Shown here piece by piece: positions 46,175 through 57,500 of a stretch of 64,000 bases of DNA. A program made the translations under genes and the position numbers. Every line of letters starts with the position of its first letter. The first letter of the stretch is position 1. Source of the DNA: Corythucha ciliata (lineage: Eukaryota; Arthropoda; Insecta; Hemiptera; Tingidae). The notes under the pieces were generated by a model, which ran no database searches, was not told the DNA's origin, and saw only the letters and a list, made by a program, of their open reading frames with translations. Location of the stretch: assembly GCA_038030265.1 (NCBI GenBank), contig CM075942.1, positions 53,410,751 to 53,474,750 of the forward strand, given 5' to 3'.

Positions 46175-46259
46175 TGCTGAACCCGTGCCGTTCTCTGGGC
46201 ACTAAATCGAAACGGAGAGCTGGCGAGTATCAATAAAAAAATGATAAAGCGCTCGTGGG

Positions 46260-46370
46260 ATGTCTCTCAAGGGTGAATCCAGAGAAAACTGTTGTGTCTT
46301 TGGTTGCTCTTCCCGTCGTAACAGAGACACAACATTGTCATTTCATTGTTTCCTAAAATTGAGGGTTCAA
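46260..46370 (+). pseudogene. THAP-like zinc-finger N-terminal fragment
   Basis: An ATG-initiated stretch encodes RENCCVFGCSSRRNRDTTLS then FHCF. THAP domains begin with a C-x(2-4)-C pair followed by a SSR..... LSFHRFP-type strand, which fits closely. The second half of the domain (the C-x2-H pair) is not found downstream in any frame, unless an intron starts at the GT near 46364 or 46373. It may be the start of a P-like transposase or of a host THAP gene exon. Confidence 0.5.
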
Positions 46371-46828
46371 CGGTGTCAGCTATCAATTAGCCCAGTGTTG
46401 AGAGAAAGTCGACCGCCGAAAGGCTTGGGAGCTTGCTTGACGTTTGATCATAAATGTATCAGAAACCATGTTCTTCTGTTCTCTTCACTTTAGGCCAACT
46501 GACTACTTTTTTCCCATTATGTTACGGACGTTGACCACGAAAAAACACTAAAAAAAACACAAAACTTGTTATCATTTAACATGTGTAGGAAGTACCCAAG
46601 GTAAATAGACTTACAGAGGTATGCTCGTAACTAAGGAAATTTTTGTCAAAATTGACATCACGGGAGTAAAAAAAATAATGAGGGATCAAACTTCACATAT
46701 GAAACTTCCCCTCCCATGGTTGATTCCTTGGAATTTCTTTGTAGATCAAGCAAAAAATGAATGAAAAGCCAAAATAAGAGCCTGGACATTTTTTTAAAAG
46801 CGATATAATATGTAAGGGTTGTTCCTTA

Positions 46829-47252
46829 AGCCTGGTCCAGACGCTACGTTTTGCACAACGTTTTAAGTTGCACAGTTTTAAGACGGAATGAAGACGTTGC
46901 GTCCAGACGGTACAGTTTTCTTTAGTACGCGCAGTATTTTTCGCTCAGTTTTGTGTGATATCGCCATGGAGGAGGTTCTCCTTTGGTCAATTTTTGCCTA
47001 CTGTGTTGTTAAAAAAAAGCGATTGGACGGTGTGAAACGAATCAGAAAACGGAGCAAGTGTCTACACGCAACGACATGTCCGTGCAGGTCACGGTTTTCA
47101 GAGCTCACAAGCTCAGTTATCGCTGGAACTGTGCAGTCTTCCCCAGGGACTCAAAACTGCACAGTTTTCCGGTCCATACGCAACGTTTTGTCTGCAACGT
47201 CTTGAACTGCGCAGGCAAGAGGTTGTGAAAAACGTAGCGTCTGGACCAGGCT
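46829..47252 (+). mobile_element. PIF/Harbinger-type MITE (424 bp)
   Basis: TIRs of 31 bp with one mismatch: AGCCTGGTCCAGACGCTACG at the left and its inverse at the right. Both sides are flanked by TTA (46826-46828 and 47253-47255), the TWA duplication expected of PIF/Harbinger. Inside, an ATG at about 46965 opens MEEVLLWSIFAYCVVKKKRL, reminiscent of the acidic-hydrophobic-then-basic start of Harbinger nucleases. That suggests the MITE is an internal-deletion derivative of an autonomous element. GC-richer subterminal motifs (GTTGCGT, CGCAACG) flank the ORF. Confidence 0.85.
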
Positions 47253-47255
47253 TTA

Positions 47256-47744
47256 GACCTTGTGTACCGTTGTAAGGCCCAGTTAATTGACACGTATCAC
47301 GTGAAGCCCCGTGAATTCAGTACAGACAGCACTCGGCGCAGTGACGGGCGAGTTTATTATGTGTATCGGTGAGAAACGACCAGTAAGCTTCATGAGGGAG
47401 CAAGGAAGGGCTTCCCTGTTGCCCGCGACAATCACGCTCACGAGCATTTCTTATACATGTTGGACAATAAAGCTAAAAAGTGTTCCCCTTCATGTATAAA
47501 AATAGAAGTAATTTAGTATTTTAGGATTAATCGTGTCCTTCGACCAGAATCCCGGCCTCGAACCTAGCCGTATTCAATCACTGTCGATATCGAGGAATTT
47601 GTTTGCCTCATCTGGGGTCTTAGTACGAACTCGTGCGAAAATGCCGCTAGACGTGATTGCTATGGCGGGATAATGTTATTTCTTATTCGGCGTCCTTGGA
47701 TCCCGCATGCTGCTTTTTCCCCGACCGTTCATACTAAGGCCCCT
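47256..47744. other. Unassigned DNA between nested insertions
   Basis: No coding or repeat signal is recognised. Confidence 0.5.
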
Positions 47745-47880
47745 GGCCGCATACCCAGGATGACCCAGGAGGACACCCTCACCATACGAGCGTATTGGTC
47801 GATGTGCGGTTTGTTGTACAAAAACCGCCGAGAACCCTTAATACGAAGCCAAGTGTGATTCGGGGCGCTTATATAATTGT
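47745..47880 (-). mobile_element. tRNA-derived SINE, copy 3, fragment
   Basis: The minus strand matches the SINE body: CTTGGCTTCGTATTAAGG, ACAAACCGCACATCGACC, then GAGGGTGTCC. It is much more diverged than copies 1 and 2 and lacks the tRNA head and poly(A). Its translation (YNKPHIDQYARMVRV) resembles that of copy 2 (YDKPRIDRNARVVRV), which follows from nucleotide homology. Confidence 0.75.
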
Positions 47881-48374
47881 TAATTGAAACGGTAGCGAGG
47901 ACTCTACCTTGATGACTCGCCACGAAAACACATTGTTTAACGAGAAAATTGCTGAACTTAGCTCTATCATAAAATAATTTCTAAAAGTTCCACAACTGAG
48001 GTGATACCCTGCACCTGCAGCAGTTTTCTTTGCTGCAACCATTACACTTAGGAACCCTGCAATCACTTCTTTCACAGGAACATTGTCCTGCAGGCAATAA
48101 TGCGTAGTTCACCCGATTTCAAAAGTGGCCCCAGAAATGTTAATAATTTTTTTTTGAAAAAAAAAGTTAATAATTTTGTTTATTGAAAAAAGTTACCTGT
48201 TAATTTTTTAAAAATTTGTCATCACATGACGTCATGGCACAAACAATAATAATTGGTTGAAAATTAAGAGCATACCTCTTTAGTCTATTTACCTTTGGAA
48301 GTACCGGTTTCATTATCACACGACTCTAGCGCCGCTAGTGATAGCTACAATCGCCACCGAAAAACTAATGTGGG

Positions 48375-48500
48375 ATTTGAACAATCAAATTCACGTATTT
48401 GACGGATCTTACAAACCCTAATTTCACGGATTTCCACTCCACCGAACCCTAATCTCGCGAACTTTGCTGCGCTGAAACCCCCAAAAATTCACTAACGTAG
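48375..48500 (+). repeat. Short type B array
   Basis: AATTTCACGGATTTCCACTC and CTAATCTCGCGAACTTTGCT, with about 30-bp spacing. It sits just outside the right TIR candidate at 48355. Confidence 0.5.
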
Positions 48501-48639
48501 TAAACAAGGAATATAGGTATAACATTTACGTTGCATTAAATTATGGTTTATTCTCAATTTTTGTCACGACTTGTTTTTAGCACCTTGTTTTAAAATCCGT
48601 TTCCGAACCGTTTTTCTGAATTTTTGCAAGAATGTTGCC

Positions 48640-49960
48640 CCTACTGGGTTACTGCGGATTGACGGTTTCTCAATTTTATCCGTTTATTAAATATTATATA
48701 ACAGTTATAACAGCGAACTAGCGCTTTTTCTCATTTGCTGGATCCACGAAGTATCGGTTTTTCTCACGATTTAGTGTACTTTTTTAAATTTTGTCCATAG
48801 GAACTAGCGCCTTTTCTGATTAATGAATGATTTTTATTTTTCTTTTTGCCAGAAATTGATTGATTTGTCAATTTTAGCAACAAATCAGTAAGTTTTCTCT
48901 ATTTGTTCTCAAAATTAGCGCTTTCTCTCAATTTTAGCCGTGAATAAGCACTTTTTCCAATTGCAGTACAGCATGAATTAACATTTTTTCTTACTTATAT
49001 CGTAATTAGCGCTTCACTCATTTTCATACGTTAATCACCGGGTTTTCTCTTTTTTTTCTCTAAGAATTAGAGCTTTTTCTAATTACCTGTTAATTAGCGC
49101 TTTTTCCCAATACAGTTTCCCTGAATTAGCGCTTTTTCTAACTTCCATCCGAGAATTAGCGCTTTATTCTCTTCATTTACCTGGGAATTGGCACTTTTCT
49201 CACTTTTATAAATTTTTTCCAGAAAGTAGCCTCAACAGAAACTAAGAAATTACTTTTTTTTTTATTTTAGCCGCGAATTAACTCTTTTTAAACTTCATGC
49301 GTAATTAGGATGCCCTCTCTTAATTTTAGCAACAATAAGTTAGCGCTTTTTCTCAAACTTATTATCCGCGAATTAGCCGCTTTTTTCACTTTTTTCCTCA
49401 AGAATTATCGCGTTTCCTCCATTTTATCCGCCAAGCACCAGCGGATATTTTCAACTGTATCCACGAGTTTGCACTTTTTCTTAATTTTAGCAGCAAATTT
49501 GGTGATATTGTCAATATTAGCTAAGAATAACCGCTTTGTCTCACTTTTATACGCGAATTTACGTTTTCTCAGTTTTAGCTGTGAATCAGCGGCTTTATAT
49601 ATTTTATCCCCGGAGTAGCACTTTTTTCTTAATTTCAGCTACGAATTTATTATTTTATCACTTAATCCGAAACGTAGCATCCGCGAATCTAGGGCTTTCT
49701 CACTTCAGCCGCGAATTAGCTCTCTTTCTCAATTTCAACCGTGAATCAACGATTTTTCTTACTTTTATTCGCAAAAGCTTTTTCTCAATTTTTGCGAGAA
49801 AGCAGTCTCAACATGCAGGAACTGAGAGTTTACGTTTTCTCTATTTAATAGAAATCAGAGAGTTTTCTCAATTTTATCCTCAGATCAGCACTTTTTCTCA
49901 ATTTCATCCACGAATTAGCGCTTTTTCTCATATCCGCGGTTGTCAATTTTTTGGGCAAGT
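48640..49960 (-). repeat. Degenerate ~30-bp tandem array, type A (reverse), largest copy
   Basis: On the plus strand the unit reads GAATTAGCGCTTTTTCTCAA then TTTTAGCCGC, about 30 bp, with some 40 recognisable members (best at 49080-49190 and 49690-49930). Interspersed CTCAACAGAAACTAAG-like segments recur (49230, 49805), hinting at a longer higher-order unit. ORFs across it are repeat artefacts. Confidence 0.8.
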
Positions 49961-52839
49961 ACGCGCCTAGTTTAGAAGAAGGGCTAATTGTATTTTTTTA
50001 TCGTCAAGAAAAAAAAGAAAAATTCATGCTGCCAATGGCAACGGAGGGGGCAGGACCCCCCGCGCAGCCGAGTTCCTCTTAATGACGAAAAAAAAAATCG
50101 GTGCATGGGGTACGAAGAATTTCAACTATTTCAAAGCGCTTCAGACTTATCTAAAAGTGAGATGTTGTCAAACTATAATTTTTCGCATATTTGAAATCAA
50201 GCCAACGATTAAATTTAATCGTTTAAGTTGGTGATGGGGCTCTGCAAAGTTTTTTATTTTTTGTCGTTAAAAAAAACGGAAACTTGAGGAGCATTTCTCG
50301 ACGATCAAAACGAGTTCCAATAAACGTGAGTTTGCTTCGGTAATGAAGGAGAAATGTAAGAACGACGCGGTTATGGGGATCAAAACTTCCGTGATTTCCA
50401 TTCGGGTTTATTCGACCTTTGATACAACGCAGAAGCACGGTAGGTTGGGGGCTGTTAAAGGGTCTCCAGTCGTTTAATTTGTTAGGGCGAAGAGGTAAGG
50501 TAATTGATAATAATATAGTGGCGGGCGGTTAAGCGAGAATGAGGGGTGCTGTTTTGTGCGGTGGTGTCTGTGCAAGGGTTGGTAGGGGGTAGCGAGGAGT
50601 GATAAACAAAGGGCCAAAGGGCTCACGGTGCTTGTTGTAGCGATCGTGGTAGTTGGGTGGGGGTAAAGTAGTTTAGTAGTGGAGGAGAGAAGTTTTTTAG
50701 TGTGAGAGTGTGTCGTGTGGTAATGGTAGAGGGTGGTGGGTTGGGTGATGGAGGGGGTGGGACGCTTGTCGCGGGTTTGTGTTAACAGGGCTCGAGACAG
50801 GGTGTCAACTGTGTCTGGGGGTCTTGTAATTTGTCCTAGGCGGCCAGAAGGGGAGGGTGCCATTGATCTGAGTGACTGTGAGGCGCCCATTGGTCGGAGG
50901 GCGGTACCCGCGGGCGGGACACGCAAGCTCGACGAAAGAAATAAAACCTCCCCGATTCACGTCCCATCAAAGGAAGAAGGAGGGTGGTTTAAAGAGAGGG
51001 AGTTAAAAATCGGGCTTTTATCTGCTCACAGGGGCGCGTCGCTAAAGTAGTGAAGAAGAGGGGATGAGTGAGGGAGAGAGTTGTCGTTTTATGAATAGGA
51101 AGGGGAGAAAAAGGTGGGGGAAAAAGTCGAATGAGTAGGAGATGGGGTAGAAGGAGGGGACATTACCCACTCCCTTTGCTGGTCGGACCAGTCTGGGAAA
51201 AATCACTTTTTTCACGGGAGCTCGCACCTACGGTACGGGCGGGAATCAGCCGTAGTAGTTTGAAACCGATTTCAAGACTTTGAAAGTTTTTTTGAGGGTT
51301 TTTTTATTATTAATTTATCAATTTTTTTCCGGAACTTTGTGCCTAGTGTTAAGTGCTGTGACTTGAACGATAATGTATCATGAAGCCCTCGACGACTAGA
51401 CTACTACTGTCCTCCTCCGGCTATGGCACACTTCCCTCCTCCTCTATCGCCTAATAATCAGGTATTTTCTTTTATTATTTCACGGCGGTTTTCGACCCCT
51501 TTAGACCACTCAGTGCGCCTCCCCATTCACAAAAAGACCACCCTCGAGCCCCCTTTGTAAATGGAGCGCGTATTTACGTTCATTCACGTTGCTTATTTAT
51601 CGTCGGAAATTGGCCCGGTGGCGGCGAGCGTTCGACAACTCTTTAAATCTTTAAAAGGGCCCCCCATTAATACACCGAAGGCCCTTTAATGAAACGAAGA
51701 GAGTACGATTTTAATTGGCATCCCTTTCGTGGATAAAACATATAGCGAATTTATTTTTAGACGGCGACGGTAGGGGACTATCGTTTTGTCAGTGAACTTT
51801 TCTAGGGCTCTCTACAAGTTTGTTTACCTCGCACTCTGCGTAGCAAACTTACTTAAAACGCCGCGGCTATATTGTTTTTGGTGTGGTGGCACTCAGCTCA
51901 ATATTTTAAAAATCCTTAAAACCATCTCAACTTTACAATAAAAAAAAGAAAAAAAAAGTGGTATATTCCCTCAACTTCGGAGAGTGAAAAAAAGCCTCTC
52001 TATTGATTGCCCCTTGTATATTTCCCATTCTGACATCGAGAAAATCCCTTTACTGATTGCCAAGCTTGTGGTGTGGGGAGGGGGAGGCTCACTTTAACGG
52101 TAGCAGCCTATCAACTTTGTTCCATGTTGCCCTCGTAAGCTATAACGAGCAATACCCGTGTGCTGTTATCAAGGGCCCCGATTAAATTTGTAATTATAAA
52201 CATAAAAGAATAATTCACGCGAAAATCAGTCTACTTTGTGGTTAAATAATTATAAAAATACGTCTTGAAAATAATTACATCGTTTAACCCCAATCCACAA
52301 ATTTTCTCATTCCATCCCAAGTATGTAGGTCTCAATAAGTACCTTGTTGGCATTACCAATTTTGACCTAGTGAAAATCGGCTTAAACAAATTGTTGTCCC
52401 ATCGAAGAAAAAGTAGCACCGAAGTACCGGTAGTGTTGGTGTGGTGGGGGGGGGGGGCGGTAAAGTTTGCCATCAACAGGACTGCGAAAGTGAGCATTTT
52501 GTACTCTGCCTGGATGTGTCTCAGTCGGAGTAGTCGCTATTTTTTTTTTTTTTTTTTTTTTAGTTTTTAGTGAAAACCAGTCGCAATATACATGCGGAAG
52601 GCTGTAAGGTCCGTTATAACTTTCAGGCCTCACTGACTATGACATGTTTCTCGTGGATGTGTCGAAGGGAAAATGATCTATTGTACAGTTCTCACGATAA
52701 TCGCCCCGATATTCCGAAGTCGTGCGGATCCGTTTATTTTAGAGGGCATGGAAGAAATGAGTTTGGGCTTCCCCTCCTCCGCGATTTCTCCACTCTTCCT
52801 TCACCCGTTCATGCCCGAAAATTGAATTTTTGAGGCCAA
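49961..52839. other. Unassigned intergenic block
   Basis: No gene is recognised. The sequence is G-rich/purine-biased at 50520-51170 on the plus strand. It has a 12-G run (52446-52457) and poly(T) of 22 (52540-52561). The 105-codon (50733-51050) and 150-codon (50474-50926) ORFs lie on opposite strands of the same biased DNA and are not convincing. Confidence 0.5.
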
Positions 52840-53480
52840 AAAACAACAAATTTCAACCCGATATTTTAAATTTTGCTCCAAGAATATCCATCTGCCCATT
52901 TTGAAACTGCCCATCAGCGTATAATTGACCATTTTTCATTATGAAGACTCACAAATATAACCCTCAAAACATCCCAAGAAACGATGGCAATTTGACGCCG
53001 AACGAGTCATTTTGAGCTGCATAACAAGAATAACAACTATGGCTGCTAAACGCATTGTTGATTCCACTTCAATTTTGTAGCATGGCTATGACAAACTGAA
53101 TTTAGACAAAAAACACTCAATTTAACGCCAGAAATGGCATCGGGCGATCTTAGGCCAAATGGGACAATTCATTCGGCAGCTGTCAATTTTACAAGCTCAA
53201 CTCTTCTCAAGTTTTTAGTTTAAGTATATTAAACTTCTAGTGGGAAAACTTGTAATTCCGCCCGATAAATTGATTATTTGAGTTTTCCATGTGGCCTATT
53301 ATAATCATCAGAAGCTGCATTTTCATCACAGAAACTCACAAATCGCCATTTTCACCCCGTGGCATACTGGATTTTGTTACCCAGAAATTGATTATTTACG
53401 AAATTGGCGGAAAAATTATCAATTTAACCATCTAAAACTGCCTATTTGATCCCTATAATCGACAATATAAGCACAAAATC
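52840..53480. repeat. Weak degenerate array, type F
   Basis: Loose recurrence of CCCATTTTGAAACTGCCCAT, AAACTGCCTATTTGA and CGATGGCAATTTGACGCC, at about 30-bp intervals. Divergence is high, so the call is tentative. Confidence 0.35.
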
Positions 53481-53959
53481 AGTAGCAAGCCCTCCACCAA
53501 TCCCCATCATCAATACAACCGTTATAGCAGGCGGTTTGTGAGTCTGCGGTTCACAGTCTTAATTATGGTGGTGGAAACCCAGGGCGTAGTGTGACATTTT
53601 GATACCCGGGGTGGTGCAGTGCCCCTCCCATCATTTCACAGTTTTTCTGTTTGGGTGGGCGATAAAGACTATAGGAGAGAGCTTGGAATGAGTCGTTGCC
53701 CAGATTGCGGGATTGCGGGCTGCAGACCGCATTTTGGGCTATTCATGGAGGCAACTTTGCGGTTAAAATTGAGAAAAACCGCCAAACTGTGCGATTTGGG
53801 CTGTTTAAATATACTAAAACATCGAATATTGAGCCACTCGTGTAAAACAGAAATCATCCAACACACGTCACCCACTGGTGAAAATTTTAGCATTCTCAAA
53901 GCCAGGAGGGAGGGGAGGAGGGTTCACTCAAACACAATATTATACGAATGAGAGAGGGG
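53481..53959. other. Unassigned DNA
   Basis: A 110-codon ORF (53619-53951) contains CPDCGIAGCRPHFG, a cysteine-containing stretch, but matches no complete zinc-binding family I can name. An in-frame segment LRLKLRKTAKLC derives from an A-type-like GTTAAAATTGAGAAAAACCGC repeat (53762-53782), arguing against a gene. Confidence 0.45.
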
Positions 53960-54540
53960 GAGGAGTATATTTTGAGTAAGACCAATTTTACGGGAATGGC
54001 TCTTCAAAATCCCAATTTCGAGGGGCTCAACTGTTGAAAAACCCCAATATTTCGGGTTTATCTCTTCAAAAGCCATTCTTGTGGGATTTACGGTCGTTAA
54101 AATATCAATTTCGCCCTTCACAAAAAACAATTTGTGGGCTTGGTTCACTTAAAAACCAATTTCGCGGGGTACAGTCCCTGAAAAGAACAATTTTGCGGGG
54201 TTAATCACTGAAACCCCCCATTTCACGGGTTTTCATCGTTGAAAAAACTAGTTTCACGTGTTTATAGGTCCTCAAAAGTCAATTTTTAGTTTTCACCTTC
54301 AAGAAACAAAAATTGTGTGCCTGGCGCTTTCAGAAATCAAATTTGACGGATTTAGCTCCTCCAAAAATTAATTTTGCGTCTTTGGCTCTTCATTCTGGTT
54401 TGTCTGTTTTAGAAAATCAATATGGCCGATTTGACCTTCCCGATAAACCAATTTCACGCGTTTGAGTCTCCAAAGAAACACATTTCCCCACTTTTGTGTC
54501 TTCAAAAGACAAATTTAAGGGGTTTTGGTGCAACAAGAAT
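53960..54540 (+). repeat. Degenerate ~30-bp tandem array, type B
   Basis: Among the best preserved B arrays: GGCTCTTCAAAATCCCAATT, TTCGAGGGGCTCAAC, AAAAACCAATTTCGCGGGG, ACCAATTTCACGCGTTTGAG, with spacings of 28-32 bp. Confidence 0.75.
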
Positions 54541-57500
54541 ATCTGCTCTGTCAATTAAATTCTTTCGGTGTGTATACTCTCGCTGTTAGTGTTTATTGGT
54601 GGTTGTGGAGGGGGCCGAGCGTGTTCGCGTGGAACTGGACGAGCCTCCTCGTGTTGGTCTCTCAAGAGGGCCGTGCCATCGTTATGTCACAGATTTCAGT
54701 GTCCTTCCCCAACTGACAGTCTTGGGCCTATATGGATACTCGATTCCGTTGCTCTTGGGGAACCACAAGAAAAACTTTCAATTTCATATAAGCCAACGAC
54801 GTTTGGGACAGAATATGGATGGTAAAAGTTCATGCCTTGTGTCCCGTATCGCCTTGTTAGAGGGATACGCGCCCGATAAGAATGGCTACGAGAGCCCTTG
54901 CATCTGCAGGCTGGCTGGGGCCCTTCGTTTCCCAGGCACAGAGAGGAAAAAAGAGGTCCAAATTTGGTAAACCACGCAATGAACCTGAAAGTTGATCGAC
55001 GCACTAGAGTCAGCGCAGCGAAATTTGATGATTAATTATCCTAATTCACGAAATTTTCCAACCTGATATATCGGTTTTACTACCAGCATTTATAAGCGGC
55101 GTCTTGGTATAGAAAAATGGTCGATTGCAGTGGGTAGTCACTCACGGAAGATGTTTTGGCGGCCGAAAAATAAGTTTCGGGAAGAAAATTGACGGTTTTC
55201 AGGGCTGGAGAGCTGCGAATCGAACATTACTGCTCTTAAGGGCGTTCTGGTCAGCAATATGACTCACCAGGGCAGCGCAGTTTTGGTGTTACGCGATGGA
55301 TTTCAAACACAACTTTCACGGAGCACCAGACAACTCTATTACAGTGGATTGAAGAGGGTTGCACATTTTACTTGAGAAATGGTCGCCTTTTGTTTGGTTT
55401 GGTTGGATCCTCGCGTCAGGGAGCAACCAAAGAGAGCCGTGCATGGTTCGCCCCCCGAGCCAAGGTGCGATTTCCCCGATCGCGCATCATATTTAATAGC
55501 GTTGATTGATTTTAAGTGCACGATTAAAAAAATTGGATACCCAATGGAGCTATAATGGTGAACTGTTGGTACTGTGGCAATCATTTTAATTCGATCGCCT
55601 TTTATTCGTTTTACTTTTTGTTATTCTGGCGCATTCGAACCCGTGAAATTGTAAATTCACCGCAAGGCCTCGCGTATAGGTTCCCCCTGCACTCCCAAAC
55701 TATTGGGCGTTTATGGTTGATCACAACGCGTGTCTTGTACGAACTCGTGTTCCGACGATACACGACGCGTGTCTGAGTTCAAAATTAGCGTGGGGTTGAC
55801 GATCGGTGGGGGGGGGGGACTGAAAGGTTTGATTCAAGTGGATTGAAACTGCATTTGTGGCTCGTTGAATGATTTTCCCCGCTATAATGTGATTTATGTG
55901 CCATCGAGCCCCACAAGCAAATAAACCGTCTTTGGATCGCTTCTAATGGGTAAAATCAACGTCATTATCACATTATTTCGTATGTAATTCTCCTGTCGCT
56001 GAAAAGCAGCACCCGCACTCCCCTCTCTCCATCCCTTAACGAACTCTTCCCTTGTCTCATCTCACCGTCACTTCTCCCGACTATAAGGTGACTAATAAAG
56101 CGATGGGTTATGAATAATATTATAAAAGCAACCCCCCCCCCCCCCGCCGGGCACCATCACACAAGTCCAAAGAGAGAAGTGCTTTTGATTGCGGACTTCT
56201 ATAGTTGTTGTTTATGCATGTGACGCGGGTGCCGTGTATTGTGGGAGGGGTGTGGAGGAAAGGGTAGAAGCTCTGGACAACACGGGTTTTGCATATTAAA
56301 ACGAGTAAAGACCGGAGGAGGAGAAGGATGAGGAGGAAGAAGAAGAGAGAGGTTTCCCGGGGCGCGACATAGTCCGAGGCCTGAAAATCAGGCTCCAACA
56401 ACAACAGTGAGTTGGTGGATCGCAAGGATAGGAAGGGAGTGGGAGTTCTTCGCGTGTCACGAAGCTGAGTTTTAACAATTAAAAAAATAGCCATAATTCG
56501 AAACGACAAATATTTTTCACTTTAAAACCGAATAAACCCGTAGAATATCGCGTGATTATTAACAAGCGTAGCCTGTCATACTAAATAGCCTCTCGTTCCA
56601 CGTTACAACTTCAGACAGCAGCGGAATACTCGTCAAATATCCAATACAAAATGTAAAAGTCGACAAAATAATTAGGTTTAGCTAGCATGTTGAGCTCACA
56701 GGAAAAAAAGTGTTTACACTCATACCCAGACACAAAGAAAAACTTTTAATAGAGGGTGAAAGGATGTACGTACAGGGTTTTTTTTTTTATATGATGGGCA
56801 ACTCTTCGAACTGTGCAAACTAGTGAAACACGCTCTTTTAGCTGTTGAGTTCGATTAAAAGCGTAAAAAACGTGGAAAAGGTAAAGACAAATAAGTTTAT
56901 TTCTGCTAAAAATTAAGGGCAGGAGTCGTGGAAGTACACGTTTCACTTTTAGCGTTAATATATTAAGCAAGACTCTTGGTTTCTAAATATTAGCAAATAC
57001 TTAATCTCAGCCACTTAAAAGCCGCTTTTAATCCCGTTAATTTTCTTGAAAGCCTCTGTGTTCACCGGTATCAATCACTCAGGATAATGCCGCTCTGTTA
57101 TCAACACCTTAAAATAACTATGTGGGGAGTTTTTGCAGTATACGCGATGAGTTTCAGGTACTGAAAACCAATTAAGGTGTGATTTGAACTAACTTTCTCG
57201 GGTATCTGTACATTGTTAGCAATAATTGAATGTTATCTGAAATAGAAAGAGTGTCAGTGCGAGAGAGATGGTGAGGAAGAAAAGAAAAAGGCAGTGAGCG
57301 AGTATGTGTGGGTGAGAGGAAAGGAGAGAAAAAAAACAAGCGGTTCTCCTAACAATTTACATGCGGCGTCACGCTAAGCCCATACATCTGAGACAGTCAG
57401 AGCACGAACTTTTTTTATGTGTATAATAATAAAAGGAAAAAAAATTCAGCTGTTAATAATTCGTCAACGCAATCATTCAAAATGAGGAAGTAAAAGGCAA

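Larger units (their letters stand above)
45826..48355. mobile_element. Candidate decayed THAP-bearing DNA transposon with nested insertions
   Basis: GGCGATTGTAGCTA (45826-45839) and its inverse (48342-48355) bracket 2.5 kb, with weak further matching (CGGCG, CCGGTACT). A second inverted pair, AGGTAAATAGACT (46600 and 48283 regions) with AGAGGTATGCTC, lies within. A THAP-like zinc-finger start sits on the plus strand between them. P-element-type transposases carry an N-terminal THAP domain, which makes the combination suggestive. No transposase core survives, and no 8-bp duplication is visible. The nested MITE and SINE are annotated separately. Confidence 0.35.

Noticed and set aside
48640..49970. 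ORFs of 102-144 codons across the A array
   Set aside because: Periodic residues (FSQF-type) come from the 30-bp units (three units make 30 codons); no protein family.
50474..51050. Opposite-strand ORFs of 150 and 105 codons
   Set aside because: Both arise from the same strand-biased G-rich DNA; Thr/Ser/Pro-rich translation typical of compositional artefact.
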